The notes: a model not told the origin generated them from the letters alone. DNA of 64,000 nucleotides from Membranipora membranacea (GCA_914767715.1 OU612071.1:17170948-17234947); one strand, 5' to 3'; positions 18,431 to 30,480 are shown, numbered from the stretch's first letter. Translations and numbers: made by a program.

Positions 18431-21246
18431 AACACTGTGGGAGTTGAAATATTGAAGATAGTGTACCAAGTCGTATAAGAGAAAAAATTTGAAATCCTAG
18501 GATCACGATAGAAATTGTTCCTTCAGAACTCATTACTGCTGCCTCATACAGGATGCTTATCAAATTTAGCACAAGTAAGGTGAGTATCTGCATACATGTC
18601 AAGCCTGAAATATACTGTCATGTTTGATAGAGGCTATGCTCAAAAGTTGTTATGAGGTTGTTTGCACTACTTGAAATATCAGAAATTCGGAAAAATGTTA
18701 AATAATCCATGCATAAATCGCTCCATCTCTTTATGAATTTCCCTTTATGAATATAGAATAAGCAATTTTTACGTCATTCCCGAAATTCAACTTTTTGTTT
18801 TCCATATAGACTTTATGATAATAAAACCTTAACAGGTCCCATATGAACCATTAGCGTACAACAGCTGGTGGTGATTATACGACATTGAATTGAGTAATAG
18901 TCATGGTGGTTTTATCACACTGCAATCCAGAGAGCAACTTTGAACAAGATTTTGAGCTTGTTGCTCTCAGTTTTTGCAGTCTAATAAAAGTTTGAATTGA
19001 CCACGACAGGTTGTAGCTCAATGCTGTTAGTAAACTCAAATCCATGTGGAAGAAATTTGAGTTATGCACAAGAGACTGTCGACTGCAGGTCAATGATAGT
19101 TGAATTGCATATTTACGGAATTTGATATTGCTTTGTGACCCAGCGGTTCATTGTTAATAATGGCTTTGTTTAAATAGTATGAAAAATATGGGTTTCCATA
19201 AACAAATCAAGTCAAATTCTATTTAGCCCAATATACTTTGGGAATTCCAGAGAATTGCATTATGGGATCCTTTATCCTATTAAATTTTATTGGTTTGTTA
19301 TTGTTTACTCTCTGAAAGAGAAATCTTCAGATTGCTACATCCTGCAAAAGCATGTCCAACAGTAGCCTGTCCTTATAAGCATTGCTGGTAGGAGGGGGAA
19401 CCCCTCTGTAAAGATACTCAACAGCTCAACATAAACACAATAAAATTCATTACATAACAAACGCTGTATTGTGTGTCAAATTAAAACTTCTTTTGTTTCA
19501 CCAGCTTCAACTGGAGATTCGTTTTAACTCCCAGCTAGTTGTCCCATCTGCAGGACTAGGTTCAGTCCAATTCCGGGGAACAATAGAGTAATTTACTCTT
19601 CAAACAGGGGATCCAGGGTGCAGTATTGTGTCGGAGGAGTGTATTTATTGCAACTTCTGGTCACCTCCCAACATATTTATGGGGTGTTTGCTCTCTGTCA
19701 TTGGTCTGGGGGGATTTGGTCCCGCCCTGGTCTTTGTGTTGGTGTGTTCCATGTATAATGGTGAAACTTCAGTAAAGTAAAGTTTCAGTGTTCTTTTATG
19801 AGTCAGTGCACTCAGTTCATTAGCAAATAAACTCAGACAGTTTTGAAAGTTTAAAGGAGAGAAGGCAAAATGTACGAATATTAACCTTATTATTTTATTG
19901 TAACCTGCATTCCTCATTCAAGGGTTAATTATATTATATATACCCTGAATTGTGTAAAGGCTTAATTTGGCATCAGGATTGATGCGTTTGACAGTCCTTA
20001 CTATTTTACAATTGGAAGTAACACTTTATTTTAAAAGTTGTAAAGTAAGAGTATAAATTTAACTTTTTGAGAACTGTGTAATGCGTTCATACATAGTCAC
20101 ATAGTCATTGTTTGTGTTAATCTCTTATAGATTTAACGGTTGTAATCTCAGTAAAAGCTCGTCAATAAAGTTATATATTGATCGACAATAGTCTGAGTTA
20201 CGTCAGTCAAAATCCCAAGTCATAAATCCCCTTAGCTGAAAGTCTAACGATAGGGAATCGTTAAACCCTCCAACAAAGCTTGTCAAGACAGGCTAAGCAA
20301 CCAGCAGATAAATTAATTTGAGACAATATGCATTGCTTGTTTAGTAATGAAATAGATTGAAGAATTTTGCAGCTCAACTATACCTAGGTACCCAAAGCAC
20401 CAACACCCTCTTAAAATGTAACCTGCATTTGTCTATCTAGTCAGCTAGTATCTATCTCTTCCGCTTAGACATACAGTAGGATGCCTACTACTTATTCAGT
20501 CTAGGGGAGGGTGCAACAAATAAAATAAAAAGAGCTGAAAAGATCTGCTGTAACCTTAGCCTACTTATTATCAATAGTAATAAATGAATATAACATGATG
20601 GTCAGCCAGCGCCAATATCACATAAATATGCCTATATATTTATGAATTTATTTATGTGATATATATATATACATATATATGCATAGAGTCAAATTTTTAG
20701 GTTACAGAGTGGCAACTGGTAAAGGTTTTCATCGCCTATCAACAGCTTGAAAATGTCTTTCAATCATCAACTATCATTTTTTGTAGGTTTTGCTGATTCT
20801 CAACCAAAGCAATATGAGACTACTCTGGTATTTATCGATATTTTATGTAAGTACTTAAATTCTATTGATCATTAATTTAACTTCTATGCAGTTGTGAAAT
20901 ATTACTGCAAGCCTGAACTTAGCCGTCCTTACATATCACACGTAATCCTGATCTTCAGTACTGGTTTGACCCTAAAAAACCATGATGTATTTTTTTACGG
21001 GTTGTAACTTGGCCACTCTTTATTTTCTAGCAAGTACAGGTAGTGCTTGTGGGGGCTATATGGTGATTCATTAAATTTTATGGAAACATATCTTAAACAC
21101 TACATGTGATTTAAAATAGCGTGGAATGTTTGATTGACTCAGGGATTTGAGGAGACATAAATGTGTGCATGATGAGAGCAGTGAGTTGCTGAAACACCTA
21201 CTGAATAAATCAATATAACTGTTAGGTTCTGATAGAAGTTCACAGA

Positions 21247-21440
21247 ACATCTGCATGTGGGCCAAGAGCCATCAAAACACTAAGCGAGGAAGAGTATGAT
21301 CTTTTGATTGCAATGATCACAGAGAGGTTCAATGTTCCTGTCAACGAGAGGACTAAAGAACAGTTGGCGGTCCTACGGAAATTTTATCGCAACAGACACA
21401 GATACTCAGTGAAAGGGGCTGTCCCTGTATCGTTCATAGG
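21247..21440 (+). pseudogene. First exon-like segment of integrase gene
   Basis: Open reading EVHRTSACGPRAIKTLSEEE, then YDLLIAMITERFNVP and LRKFYRNRHRYSVKGAVPV, ends near ATAG|GTCAGT, a plausible donor. In Ginger/KRBA2-like proteins a short helical region of this kind precedes the zinc-binding and core domains. A start codon is not identified. The internally deleted relative lacks this exon. Confidence 0.5.
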
Positions 21441-21892
21441 TCAGTTAATACAAAATATTCACATGGCACACACTATTGTCTAGGAACACAGGTTTTTGTA
21501 CCATTGATCAAACTCTACAGTAAACACATTCAGGGCTCTCAGGTGGTAGTTCATGTACATTTCTGTGTGTAATCAATGTTCGTTTATGTTTAAACAGGGA
21601 GAATGGTTTAACTTTCTACTATAACATTTATTTCATAAGTGGGATGTAGAAAGTATAGCTATGAGTTATCCTATTTTACTTTGGGAGGGAACAACTCCTA
21701 TTAAAATGGTAATTGAGCAAAGGTTTCCTTATCTGAGCATCATCGATTGTTCTAATGTAACAGCTCAAACTTCCATGGTACATTTGACACCCAATATATT
21801 GGGATTTACCGGGGTGTTATTATGTAGTCTTCTTTGGTCTAAGTTAATTTTGTTACATTTAACCAACCAACAATTTGGTTTTGCTTATAGAT

Positions 21893-22309
21893 AGATGGTC
21901 AAAGAGTTCTTACCAAAAACAAACTGGAGAAGCTAACGAAAAGCTCTTCTACAAGGGTAAAGGCTGTGGGGCAAGAGAGATACATCGAAGGTTGAGCAGA
22001 TTTGCCGGAAAATCTGAGGGTAACATCCAAGAAAATCTGCGGATCATTTCCATCAAGACCCAATTGCGTACTTCCTTTACAAATAAAGCACCATTCACGC
22101 CAATCACCGCTGAACAGGTTATGGAAAGGATTCAAATTGATTTGGTTGATAAATCTTCTGATTCTTGTCTGGCCAATGATGGCAAAGAGTATCGCTACAT
22201 CCTGTATTTGAACCAAGTGAACCATATATTGTCCTTGGTCATTTACCAGAAAGCAACGGAGAACATTACGTCGCACTTGGACAAGATTTGGCTGATATTG
22301 TTACTGTGA
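21893..22309 (+). pseudogene. Integrase (rve-type) fragment, frameshifted and truncated
   Basis: After an acceptor (GCTTATAG) one frame reads IDGQRVLTKNKLEKL; another then carries EKLFYKGKGCGAREIHRRLS, RFAGKSEGNIQE, FTNKAPFTPITAEQVMERIQ and IDLVDKSSDS, then DGKEYRYILYLNQVNHILSL. The pattern GxREIHRRLxxxFxGxSExNIQ, followed by QIDLVDM and GKxYRYIL, is typical of the zinc-binding and first core strands of KRBA2/Ginger integrases. The D of QIDLVD fits the first catalytic residue. The second D and the E are not found: the frame stops after HLDKIW. A frameshift near 21950 also breaks it. Non-functional. Confidence 0.7.
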
Positions 22310-22925
22310 TAACAAGATCACCCCAGATACAACTTCAGAAAGAGAGCAAGGTTGATGTGACTCCTCTAGCAAGGGTGCAGCCTGCAGTAACACCCCGAAG
22401 CCCCATGCCAGCTGTACAGGCCTCAGAAGACGTTAATGGGAACTTGTTAGACCTTCCAGTTGAAATTCTAACAATTATCTTTACTATGGTTATTGACAAT
22501 AACTTTACAATATATGAGATGTTGCTGGAGATGCAAGAATTGTATGATTTCGTATAATTGTATGTTACAAGACCCAGCCCATCCTTACTATCATTGTTCA
22601 ATTATCTCTTTCTGGAGATATCCTCACATTTTGTATGGTGAGGAAAATGCATGAGCTGAACTTTCTAATCAATGATGTCTTCATACCAAGGGAAACAATT
22701 TATATGAATGCTCAGCTTGAAAGTACGTTGAATCCACACAAACTGCCGGTAATTCGACCCAGTGTGAGAGCCATATCACGAGCTAGCGGGAAAAACAGTC
22801 GGCTCATGATTGAGATCAAGAGGTGGCTTGTATCCAACAGCGCGTGGTACAACGCTTGGTTAGTTTTGTTGGCAGAATGGAATGGATGGTATGTAGTTAG
22901 TGATTTATCTTGGAAGAAATATTGA
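22288..22925 (+). pseudogene. F-box-like ORF downstream of integrase inside the transposon
   Basis: Just after the integrase match ends, another frame reads PAVTPRSPMPAVQASEDVNG, then LLDLPVEILTIIFTMV, which fits the start of an F-box (LPxEIxxxIFxxL). The frame stops at 22557. A further open frame (22635-22925) has FIPRETIYMNAQLESTLNP and MIEIKRWLVSNSAWYNAWLV. F-boxes bind Skp1 in ubiquitin ligases, and capture by a transposon would be unusual. The match covers about 16 residues only, so chance is possible. Confidence 0.35.
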
Positions 22926-24039
22926 TGTAATACCTTTTATTGTACATATTTTCAGAACTCTTTACTAGGCACAAATTTAACGAACTTATCATAACCACAA
23001 TATTAAAATTTGTATATTTTTGTCACACACTTACTTACGCAGAACTCAGCTACACTTTTTTTTAACTGTAAATACGTTACTCAATCATGTCTGTTAATAT
23101 TCTCACTTCCGCAAAATCAAATAAAGTTGATTGCACTACGCAGCCAAAAATATGAAAGTGTAATGTCACAACCTTCCAAATAAATTATTGCCAAATAACA
23201 GTTAATCTCAAGGATAATGGCATCAATTTGGAAAAAAAACTATACAAGGCTAGTTATCAAAATAATATTGATTCTTGTATGCAGCCAAAGCCATACAATT
23301 GGCTGTTAGTATGTAGATGAGTGTATACCATGGTACAATACTTTGGAGTTTCCAGTCACTTAGTTCAGGGCTGAAAAATTTTGACTTATATGTCTATATA
23401 TCTGCTAGATGTTGATAAGCTGTTATCAGATGGAATGAGTTATCCCCTCCGAGAAAGAAAGGGCACAACTTGGATAGTTGGTTAACGCCTTATTACACTT
23501 ATTAGATGTCTATTATGGCAAACTCATGCTGTGACACGGCAGTTTTCCAGCAGTTTTTTCTCTTAATCTCATACTCTCTTCCTATTAATACCATGAGACT
23601 TCAACCAATAACACAAACACAGTTATCGATATCAGTACACATTAATCTCCTAATATTAAAGGCGCTCTATGAGTGCAATAACGGAGATATTGATGCTTAT
23701 GAATGCAGCCATTTATGCCAGCTCAATGTTTTCTGGGTCGATCCCCTGCTGCCATTTAACCATGGAAAGTCTATCAAATTCACACTTAGGTCAGTTTGTG
23801 TAGTATATAGATATGTACTAACAGTACAGCCTAGTGGGCCACCCCGAGCCAAACAACAAACCCATATCCGATTAGGATCCGTATGAAATTACAGCATAAC
23901 AATCCCTTTTATGGTAGCAGTAATGGATTCTGATGTGACAAGACACTGAAAGTGGTGTGAAAAAAAAAGAGATTCAAATGACACAAAAAATACTCATCAA
24001 TTAACCATTGTCAAAAAATGAACATTGATATTCAATTCC
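22926..24039. other. Transposon interior, no gene seen
   Basis: An ORF at 23506-23886 (126 codons) shows no family resemblance. The part from about 23900 to 24060 matches the relative at 40330-40490. Confidence 0.5.
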
Positions 24040-24303
24040 CCACAGTGTTTTGAAGTTTGTATCTCCTGTCCACTAATCATAGCAAATCGTATTGCCTCTA
24101 ACGAGGAGACAACTCGGCGTTTTTATTGAGTTGCGACATTTGCGACATTAGTGGGTTTGAGCCATTGCGACGTTTAAAAAATTGCGACGTTTGTGGGTTT
24201 GCGACGTTTAAAAAACCCTTTGTTGCGACGTTTTTGGGATTGCGACGTTAGTGGAACGCTAGATTGCGACGTTTTGACGTTTGCAACGTTTGTGGGTTCT
24301 ACA
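24040..24303. repeat. Right inverted arm of Ginger-like element
   Basis: Runs from CCCACAGTGTTTTGAAGTTT to GTGGGTTCTACA at 24303. Words TTGCGACGT or TTGCGACATT occur repeatedly. The arm shares order and spacing with the right arm of the element at 38328-40720. Confidence 0.85.
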
Positions 24304-24421
24304 AGCCGCATTACCATTAAAATCGACATTTATATTGACGGTTATGAGTAGCATTATTATAATAGATTAAATCTTACATCATTGGCTTACATAAAGGAAG
24401 TAAGGACTGGAGGCAAAAAAG

Positions 24422-24428
24422 TATAAAA
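24422..24428 (+). promoter_or_regulatory. TATA box of the paralogue
   Basis: TATAAAAGCTGAGGGAAGAG aligns with the TATA region of the parent gene (TATAAAAGCTGGGGGAAAAA). About 90 bases around and downstream are conserved, more than most of the intron sequence. Confidence 0.75.
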
Positions 24429-25249
24429 GCTGAGGGAAGAGCTGGAGAGGTCACACACTTCAATCAGCCACACAGAGCACAGCTTCTTCAGTAATCTTTT
24501 TAATGTATATCAATATATAATAAAATACAGACCTGAACATATCTGATATTACAGAACACAAAGATCTTCAGCTAGCAAACAAAATTCTTTGGGTTTTTCA
24601 CCATTTTACAAAAGAGATATACTCTTCCCCTTGCCGCTCAAATATTTTCCTAACCCAGTTTATTATTTCTGTTTTAATATGAATAAGTTGATTCTCATTT
24701 CTCTGCTTTTCACGATTATTGGTGCAAGTAAGTACAGTGCAATATTCAGAGCAACTTCTAAGAAGTTATTAGATAGGGGAAATCAAATCCATGCTGTAAA
24801 CGAGATTAATAATGCAGATTCAAAACTATCAAGTAAACCTAGGGTTTGTTAACAGGCTTGCCAAGGATAATAAGTAAATTTTGATTAAATTCTTTGATCA
24901 GAACTTATCTCATAGTGCTGGCATGTGATGTTAGCGTCTTTGTTTCAGGTGCCCTACTTGTGGAAGTGAACAAAGCAACGGCAAAAGAATTTAAACATGG
25001 TGGAGAGGTCACAACAGGCAGCAGAAAACCTGCAGCAAACCACGATTGGAAGAGGGAACCAAGAAACAAAGAAACAGCAGGAGCTGAGCAAACTGGTTAC
25101 ATGGACAAATGAGCCAAAAGAAGCGCAGAAGAGCCAAGACAAGCAGCTAAGCACAACGGTAATAAGGATGAAACAATAACAGGAGGGCAAAAAGCATAAG
25201 CATTTGAAAATGTACAGGAGCATTTGCACCAGCCTGCTCTAAACGAGCA

Positions 25250-25255
25250 AATAAA
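25250..25255 (+). terminator. Poly(A) signal of the paralogue
   Basis: AATAAA 51 bases after the distal TAA stop, within GAGCAAATAAAAATATAATT. Confidence 0.5.
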
Positions 25256-25261
25256 AATATA

Positions 25262-26640
25262 ATTTTTATGCTCATATTTTTGTTAGTGGTGTGGTTTTTT
25301 ATTATATGCATACTAGCAAGGTCCTCCAGATCGCTAACATAATATTAATAAGATATGATGGTAATGCATGATGTGATAGCATTGACTCGCATATCTCATT
25401 GTCTGAAGGTTTCTGTGGAAAATATTATTTAGATGTGTTGTCTATAGATGAGTCCATTAAAATATAAACCTCAAAAAGTATTTTCACTTTTTAAATCATT
25501 CTGTTTGGCACCCATATATCAATCCTATTACAGATTTTTAACATTCTTTGAAGATACCCCATATCATATATTCACTATTATATGCGTCGTAACATTGATT
25601 CACTTCATAGCAAATACTAAGAAAGCTTAAAATGATGTGTCAAATTTGTTTTTCCATTGAAATCAGAGCTAGTTTTTCCAAATTAGATTCTCCCCTCTAC
25701 CATTTGTTTCTCTTACATGAGTTACCGCACAGATACCAACTAGTTAAGATTACAAAGTTGATCAACTTAATGACGTGTCAAGCCTTACATGACTTGAAAG
25801 CTAATGAGTCATGATGACATTCAGCTAAAACCTCCTGCAATGGTTGATAACATAATATGCAACGTGCACATAAAAAATAAAATGGGTATAATGTCCCCCT
25901 CCGGGTGGTAACCCCATTATCTTCTCTTTAATATGAGGCATATTAATCCATAGCAGTGCATAGACACTCGTTGTTGCCCTCGCAAAAGATTTTACGCTGA
26001 ACTAACCTACAATGTCCAACTACAGACAGTCGCTCTCTATTAGTACTGATAATAACAGCTGACACATAATCACCAGCAGGTCTTTACTACAAAGTTTCTG
26101 ATTGGCTGATATTGTTGACCCTCTCTCCTCCTGTTTAGGAACATGGGCACCAACACATTGCGGGATTATTGCAATGATGACAGCAACGGAATTGTATCTG
26201 TCACAAATGATTACTAGTCAAGGTCGATATTTTAATCCCAAACAAGATTCATTACTTTCTACTAATTTTGACACTCATCTTTTGTCAGCTGGCTAATTAG
26301 CAGAGTGTTTATGCCAGCTGTAGAGTAGGCTGTATCTCAGCTTTAGTGAGATATAATTTAAAGCAAAATTCAAGACATCTAGAGAGTGGTGACATGCCTT
26401 GCAATTTGCCTGCCAATCTCACTGTACTTGATGTACTGATCAGCAGTATTAATACTACCAGGTTTACCACTGGGCATTACCACCTCATGCTTCCCACTCA
26501 GATACTGCCTAATTGTTCCCAGCAATGTCAACTTCCCTCATAAAGTAATATCGAATTTTACTTTCAGTCCATTATCTTTCTCTCTGATATCATTGGTGCA
26601 TGTGAGGCATCTAGGTTTACTGACATTTTAATATCAATGA
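25262..26640. other. No gene seen
   Basis: Several 60-65-codon ORFs occur but none resembles a protein family or has convincing splice context. Confidence 0.5.
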
Positions 26641-26790
26641 CGCATGATAGCCTAGTTAGTAGAGTGAACCGTAAACAGATATGAAGGCGCAGTATCCAGT
26701 CTGACCCTAGTCACCCTTTTTTCTGACCTGCCCCGTGGCTGACTCGGCTGACATAATACCAGGTGTTTAACCTGACTCTGATCAATACAC
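26641..26790 (+). repeat. tRNA-derived SINE, family shared with 34855-34975
   Basis: An A-box-like GATAGCCTAGTTAGTAGAG is followed by TCTGACCCTAGTCACC and CTGACCTGCCCCGTGGCTG. The copy at 34855 has the same order: ATAGCTCAGTTAGTAGAGG, then TGTTACTGACCTGGCTGG. B boxes are degenerate. Old copies. Confidence 0.5.
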
Positions 26791-27399
26791 ATTTTGGCAA
26801 AACAGCTCTCTTAAATCTGCTGCACAATTTCAGACTGAAATGCAAAACGGCTGACAGCCTACTATCTTTTAACTAATACTTTTTATAATAATTTTCACAA
26901 GAACAATAATTATATATATATATATCATTTTCTATTTCTATAAAGCCATATATAACTTACTTACTTTCTCATTTCTAGAACATCGTCATTTATTTATGTA
27001 TAACCCCTTTTTTGTGTGTGTATTTAACTGTGTGTAGAGGTCAACAAGTTACTTTTTAACTACTCTGTTATCTGTAAACTTTCTAGAAAACCTCTTCAAA
27101 CAAATAAATAAATACCTTACCTGTACTCAGGGAACACAATTAGCCATTGATATTATTTATCGATCAATGGTGGAATAAATACAATGGCTATTTGTGGAGA
27201 CATGCCACCGGTACACAATTTTGTGTCAAGATCTAAATAAAGCTAAAAATGTCGTAGCTGGTAGTCTTATTCTTTAAACAACGCCCAGTTAAAACCTTCA
27301 GTAACTCAGGCAGGCTGCTTGTCTAAAGCTTTCGAGGGTCAGCTATTATCAACTCTGAACTTGTGGAACAATTAAAAATGAGAAATACTGTCCAGCAAC
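26791..27399. other. No gene seen; TA microsatellite at about 26911
   Basis: AT-rich sequence with a short (TA)n run at about 26911-26924. No other feature recognised. Confidence 0.5.
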
Positions 27400-27688
27400 C
27401 ATACATAAATAGACATACGCTTGTTCAGGGTCAGATATTTTCCCCTAATCCAAATGATATTTATCAGTGCATGTAGCCAGGGTCCCATTTTTAATGCATT
27501 GAGTACTTTCAGTCTATGAGTTGCTTCCCCTGTAACTGCGAGAATATCAAAACTGAGTTTAATGAAACAGCGTTGTATTTTGCAAATGACCGGAAATAAC
27601 CCAAGTACAGCAATCAAGGAAGAAAATTAAAATTAATGCTGAATATACTAGGAGTAGAATAGCAATACCAATCGTAATGAGGCAACAC
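27400..27688 (+). repeat. Dispersed repeat R, left piece (interrupted copy)
   Basis: ACGCTTGTTCAGGGTCAGAT, then GTAGCCAGGGTC and AGTCTATGAGTTGC, and finally ACTAGGAGTAGAATAGCAA, follow the order of 43470-43752. The copy is split by the foldback element that begins at 27689 and resumes at 29960. Confidence 0.8.
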
Positions 27689-29959
27689 TATAAGGGAAAT
27701 AGTATCGTTTGATTTTCACTTTTGCGCACTGAAGCTAAAAAACAAAAATCAACTTCTTTTTTGTTTTCTGTTCCAAAACAACAAATCAAAATATGAAAAT
27801 CGAGTCAATTTTGGTTTTTTGATTTTCTTATTGATGAAAACCGAAATATTGATATGAATCCTATTTCCATATTTCAACTTCGAATCACAAAAACAAAATT
27901 GAAAAATGAATTGATTTTTGTTTTTCATTTGTGATGCTGCAAAACAAAAATGAAAATCCAATTCCATATCTTGTTTTTCATTTTTTGTGTTGAAAGACAA
28001 AAAAACAAAAATCAAACATTGCAAATGTAGCATTAATTGCTATTTTCCCCATGAGGATATACTGGGGTTTGCATTCATTGCTGCTACCAGATGCTGCTGC
28101 CAAAACTGGGCTGTCTGCCTGAGTCTGGTATGCTGAGATAATTTTGTCAAGTTAAGTCAGCTGCTATACGGGGCTACTGCTTGGCTTGTTTGCATTGAGG
28201 GCCACACAATGTATGTTACAGTGCTTGGGATGAAAGGTATTCGGTGCAGGTGCTCGGTAGTGAATGTTGCTGATGCTGTTGGGCTGCTGCCTGATGGCTG
28301 CGGCTTGTTTGATGCCGATTGTACGTTAAAGGAAAACCAGGATTTCCAACAACTTCTCATTGATTAACAGCAAATTGCACCTTCTGCATAGGGAAAAAGA
28401 CAAAATCTAATTCGGATGAGTATTCAGCCCGAAATCTTGTGAAATATTTCATCCATCTGGTACTCAAACTAAGCTAAAATAGAATACCACAGAGCAGTTT
28501 CCTGTTCCTGTTATTATTTGGCCTGTGCTCTATCATCATTACATCAATGTCTTGCAACCTCCCCTGAACTGAAGTGTTACCCAGCTTAGAGTCAGCAACT
28601 TCTTTGAGTTTTGCTTTGCGTAATGCACAAAGCCGATGCTGCTTGGCACATTATTTACTACTCATTAATGCATTGATGCGAAACCTTGGTCGCTCTTTAA
28701 GGTGGCTGCCTCCACTGATTTACATAATATATAATGTATATTATATATTATGTATTATAAATCAGTGGCTGCCTCTGGTGGGTGTGCTGCCGCTGGTGTG
28801 TTACATATGGTCAGCACAGTGTGCTGCTGATCGTTGGTGTGCTACCGCTCATTGGTGTTTGGCAGCACACCCTCCAGAAGAAATATGTTGATCGTAAAAT
28901 CGACAGCACATCAGCGACAGCACATCACCATTTTTACCAAACCTATGTTATGAAGAAAGGCTGGAGTTTTAAATTTATCCTCATTGTGATTTTACTTTTG
29001 AACAGAGCAAGGTGCATTTTGTAAGAATAGCTGCTGATCAAACACACCCTCTTTTTGATCATATTATCAGAAATGAATGTAGAACATCTTCTCGCTGCAA
29101 AATTATTTTTTGACCTAAACTATATAGGTCCCAAAAACGTGCCAAATCAGTTTTCCCTTTTTTTATGACTCATTTAATAATCTCTGCTCTTAGAGATTTT
29201 TAACCCAACATCGTAAGCATTCAATTTTATCAATACCATGATATTGGATGAAAGAATAAACTTTACTAAGCTAAACACACTGTTTGTTATCTGCAGCACA
29301 ATGTGCCCACCATCTGTAACACACCAGCGGCAGCACACCCACCAGAGGGTGCAAGCTTAACGTACAATCGGCATCAAACAGCGTCAGCAAAATTCACTAC
29401 CAAGCACCTGTGCCAAATACCTTCCATCCCAAGCACTGTAACATATATTGTGTGGCCCTCAATGCAGACAAGCCACGCAGCAGCCCCTTATAGAAGCTGA
29501 CTTGACTTGACAAAATTATCTCAGCATACCAGACTCAGGCAGACAACCCAGTTTTGGCAGCAGCATCCGGTAGCGGCAAGAAATGCAAACCCCAGTAAAT
29601 CCCCATGAGGAAATTAGCAATTAAGGCTACATTTGCAATGTTTGATTTTTGTTTTTTCACTTTCAACACAAAAAATGAAAAACAAAATATGGAATTGGAT
29701 TTTTGTTTTGTTTTGCAGCATCAAAAATGAAAAACAAAAATCAATTCATTTTTCAATTTTTGGTTTTGTGATTCAAAGTTGAAATATGAAAATAGGATTT
29801 ATATCAATACTTTGGTTTACATCAATAAGAAAATCATTCAGACTCGATTTTCATTTAATATTTTGTTGTTTTGGAACAAAAAAAAAAAAAAATTGTGCTT
29901 TTTGTTTTTTAGCATCAGTGATCAAAAATGAAAAACAAACGATACTAAGTCCCCTTATA
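27689..29959. mobile_element. Foldback transposon with ~600-base inverted arms
   Basis: Left arm 27689 to about 28330 and right arm about 29355-29959 are reverse complements; the ends are TATAAGGG(G)A ... TAGTATCGTTTG. CAACAC at 27683-27688 is repeated at 29960-29965, a six-base target duplication. The uninterrupted site GAGGCAACACTTCC is present in the other copy of the host repeat at 43747. The arms are rich in AAAACAAAAATCAA-type words. The 1-kb core has no ORF of known type. Superfamily unknown. Confidence 0.9.
28712..28768. repeat. Palindrome in the foldback core
   Basis: CCACTGATTTA pairs with TAAATCAGTGG around a TATAATGTATATTATA loop that is itself nearly palindromic. Confidence 0.85.
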
Positions 29960-30300
29960 CAACACTTCCTCCAAAATTTGGATGAAACATTCATTAATGG
30001 CTTGCGCCTATCACATCACACAGTAATCATTTGATTTTGGAATCATAGAAAGAATTAACCAGTTTATGGGCAAGGCCATGATTGCATTCAATGTGTTCAT
30101 TGCCTTGAAAATGATAAATAAGAGAGACATATGTGCCACTGAAAACATGTTGGATTTGGGCTTTTGAGAATTTATCGCTCTTCTTTGATATGCAGTTTCG
30201 GTGAGCAAACCTATTTATGACTGACTCAGAATTGGTTTTTCGATGGCATTTACCATTAAAACCCACCAAAACATTAATGTTGATGATGTTTATTGTGACA
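29960..30300 (+). repeat. Dispersed repeat R, right piece
   Basis: GGATGAAACATTCATTAATG, AATGTGTTCATTGCCTT, TATGTGCCACTGAAAACATG and GGCAGTT-like words follow the order of 43760-44095. It is the continuation of the interrupted repeat copy. Confidence 0.75.
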
Positions 30301-30370
30301 AAGTATCACCCTAATATTGACGTCAATATGAGGTTGATATCGGTGACCTGTTTGCTGGGATATAGTTTAG

Positions 30371-30480
30371 GCGCTTAAACGGTGGCGGGATGCTGATAGA
30401 GGCATTTCATTTCATCAACCAGAAGAGAAAGTGGTTGAAGATGAAATGCCTCTACCAGCATTCCGCCACCGTTTGAGCGC
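30371..30480. repeat. Long imperfect hairpin
   Basis: GCGCTTAAACGGTGGCGGGA is mirrored by TTCCGCCACCGTTTGAGCGC, and GAGGCATTTCATTTCATC by GATGAAATGCCTC. The total is 110 bases with about 45-base arms, small bulges and a 15-20-base loop. It could be a microRNA-like precursor or a small foldback MITE; the sequence does not decide. Confidence 0.85.

Larger units (their letters stand above)
18258..24303 (+). mobile_element. Ginger-like DNA transposon with broken integrase gene
   Basis: The right arm (about 24040-24303) ends GTGGGTTCTACA and carries repeated TTGCGACGT words. Its reverse complement starts TGTAGAACCCAC and matches the left arm from about 18258; the outermost ~115 bases are missing on the left. 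The ends resemble the TGT...ACA ends of the related 2.4-kb element at 38328-40720, and the sub-terminal 2 kb on each side match it as well. The interior has a two-exon integrase-like gene (21247-22309) similar to KRBA2/Ginger integrases. Ginger transposons use a retrovirus-type DDE integrase. The copy is dead: frameshifts in the gene and a truncated left end. Confidence 0.75.
24422..25255 (+). pseudogene. Truncated inverted paralogue of the secreted repeat-protein gene
   Basis: It shares with the gene at 9029-11510 the TATA box, the leader words GAGGTCACACACTTCA and CACAGCTTCTT, the signal-peptide exon (24679-24727, MNKLILISLLFTIIGA) and the phase-1 intron. Exon 2 (24949 on) reads ALLVEVNKATAKEF, GGEVTTGSRKPAANHD and TAGAEQTGYMDK, then TGA at 25110-25112. 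The parent has AGA there. Beyond the TGA the frame stays open for 28 codons (AKRSAEEPRQAAKHNGN ...) to TAA 25197-25199, so a single substitution truncated it. It holds only about one repeat unit. The 5' UTR intron acceptor (TTTTAGGATG in the parent) is TTTTAATATG here. As it stands it encodes a 70-residue secreted peptide. Pseudogene is more likely, but a short functional peptide is not excluded. Confidence 0.75.

Noticed and set aside
24100-24303. CRISPR-like or satellite array of TTGCGACGT words
   Set aside because: Spacing is irregular, the words are mirrored at the other end of an element, and the genome is eukaryotic. They are transposon arm repeats.
18258-24303. LTR retrotransposon, because an integrase domain is present
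   Set aside because: The ends are inverted, not direct, there is no gag, protease or reverse transcriptase, and the related element has DNA-transposon ends with a five-base duplication.
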